From positions 4,464,001-4,528,000 of the forward strand of contig NZ_CP163520.1 in assembly GCF_041080675.1 (NCBI RefSeq): a stretch of DNA of 64,000 nucleotides, given 5' to 3'. Source of the DNA: Streptomyces sp. cg36. GTDB lineage: Bacteria > Actinomycetota > Actinomycetes > Streptomycetales > Streptomycetaceae. This document shows, in pieces, positions 63,391 to 64,000 of this stretch. The notes below the pieces were generated by a model. That model was not told where the DNA came from. It saw only the letters and a list, made by a program, of their open reading frames with translations, and did no database searches. How positions within the stretch are numbered: the stretch's first letter is position 1; each line of letters begins with the position of its first letter. A program made the translations under genes and the position numbers.

Positions 63391-63580
63391 GGCCACTGCT
63401 CCCGGTGTGGTGGAAGGGATGCCCGTCGGTTCCTGCGGAACGCTGCCGCTCTCGCCCACAGTCGTACGCGCGTGTGAACTGCCGTGCAAGGGGCGGCGGT
63501 TGGACAATGGCCGGTCCATGACCGGCCGATGGCCGTGCGCCTCCCTTGCACCCTCGCACCCCCGGGGATAGGAAGGGGGA

Positions 63581-64000
63581 ATGCGTATCGCCACCACGAT
63601 CTTCCTCACCGACGAGACGATCACCCCCGTCCGGCTCGCCCGCGAGCTGGAGGAGCGCGGATTCGCCGGGCTGTACCTGCCGGAGCACACGCACATCCCC
63701 GTCGAGCGGATCTCCCCGTACCCGGCGGGCGGCGAACTGCCGCGCCAGTACGGGCGCACCCTCGATCCCTTCGTCGCCCTCGGCCAGGCCGCCGCCGTCA
63801 CCGACGGGCTGGGGCTGGGCACCGGGATCACGCTGGTCGCCCAGCACGACCCCATCGACCTGGCCAAACAGGCCGCCACCGTCGACCACCTCTCCGGCGG
63901 GCGGCTCACCCTGGGCATCGGCTACGGCTGGAACCGCGAGGAGGCCGCCGACCACGGCGTGCGGTGGTCCACCCGCCGCGAGCTGGTCCGCGAGCGGGTG
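63581..64000 (+). CDS. LLM-class F420-dependent oxidoreductase (truncated by window end)
   Basis: The first 140 codons of a luciferase-like F420-dependent oxidoreductase; the gene continues beyond the window. ERGFAGLYLPEHTHIPVERISP (about 28-49) and AATVDHLSGGRLTLGIGYGWNREEAADHGV (about 98-127) are the hallmarks of the family. ATG at 63581 follows AGGAAGGGGGA. It is divergent from the Tat-exported hydrolase and has no TetR-type operator in its 190-base upstream region. Confidence 0.85.
   Translation, partial: MRIATTIFLTDETITPVRLARELEERGFAGLYLPEHTHIPVERISPYPAGGELPRQYGRTLDPFVALGQAAAVTDGLGLGTGITLVAQHDPIDLAKQAATVDHLSGGRLTLGIGYGWNREEAADHGVRWSTRRELVRERV

Overview
The window looks like a core-chromosome segment of a Streptomyces. 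Base composition is very high in G+C with codon third positions almost all G or C, GTG starts and 4-base GTGA/ATGA gene overlaps are common, and there is a recognisable afsK-afsR-afsS antibiotic regulatory locus (a kbpA-like gene precedes afsK). Nothing in it looks like a plasmid, prophage or insertion sequence.

Layout. 1-13.4 kb is general cell biology: an alpha/beta hydrolase behind a LexA-type box, a two-gene ABC exporter, a primase/polymerase-like protein divergent from an XRE/TPR regulator, a repeat-bearing membrane protein, a branched-chain amino-acid-type binding lipoprotein, purU, an ECF sigma factor with a coupled zinc-finger/MDMPI partner, and a STAS anti-anti-sigma protein. From 13.7 to 61.4 kb lies a large catabolic gene set: CoA ligases, alpha- and beta-type acyl-CoA dehydrogenases, enoyl-CoA hydratases, short-chain dehydrogenases, non-classical thiolases each associated with a DUF35 zinc-ribbon protein, amidohydrolases, a flavin monooxygenase, a flavin reductase, F420-type oxidoreductases, and alcohol and aldehyde dehydrogenases. 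It is interrupted by a block of transporters with a GlxA-like AraC regulator (24.5-28.2 kb), a small repeat lipoprotein, and the afs genes (40.7-44.1 and 48.9-52.5 kb). After 61.4 kb come a Tat-exported PHP phosphoesterase-like protein and a truncated F420 oxidoreductase.

The main observation is a shared operator. Fifteen sites of the form CTGAC-N5-GTCAG (extended ATCTGACGNNNCGTCAGAT) stand in front of nearly all the catabolic transcription units and, as far as I could see, nowhere else in the window. The only TetR gene, at 39777-40424, sits in the middle of the set and is the obvious candidate repressor; a degenerate site overlaps its own start codon. The enzymes together would activate a carboxylic acid to its CoA ester, dehydrogenate and hydrate it, and cleave it by thiolase/aldolase chemistry, as in degradation of steroid side chains, cyclic terpenoids or similar hydrophobic acids. 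The substrate is not evident from sequence.

A second theme is structural DNA. Six intergenic arrays of a roughly 61-bp repeat (core GTTCCCCGCGCCCC) are present, five of them arranged as inward-facing inverted arrays, mostly between convergent genes. There are also a DnaA-box-like cluster upstream of the kbpA-like gene, a 19-bp-stem terminator and C-tract zone downstream of afsS, and a degenerate minisatellite at 57.9-58.1 kb.
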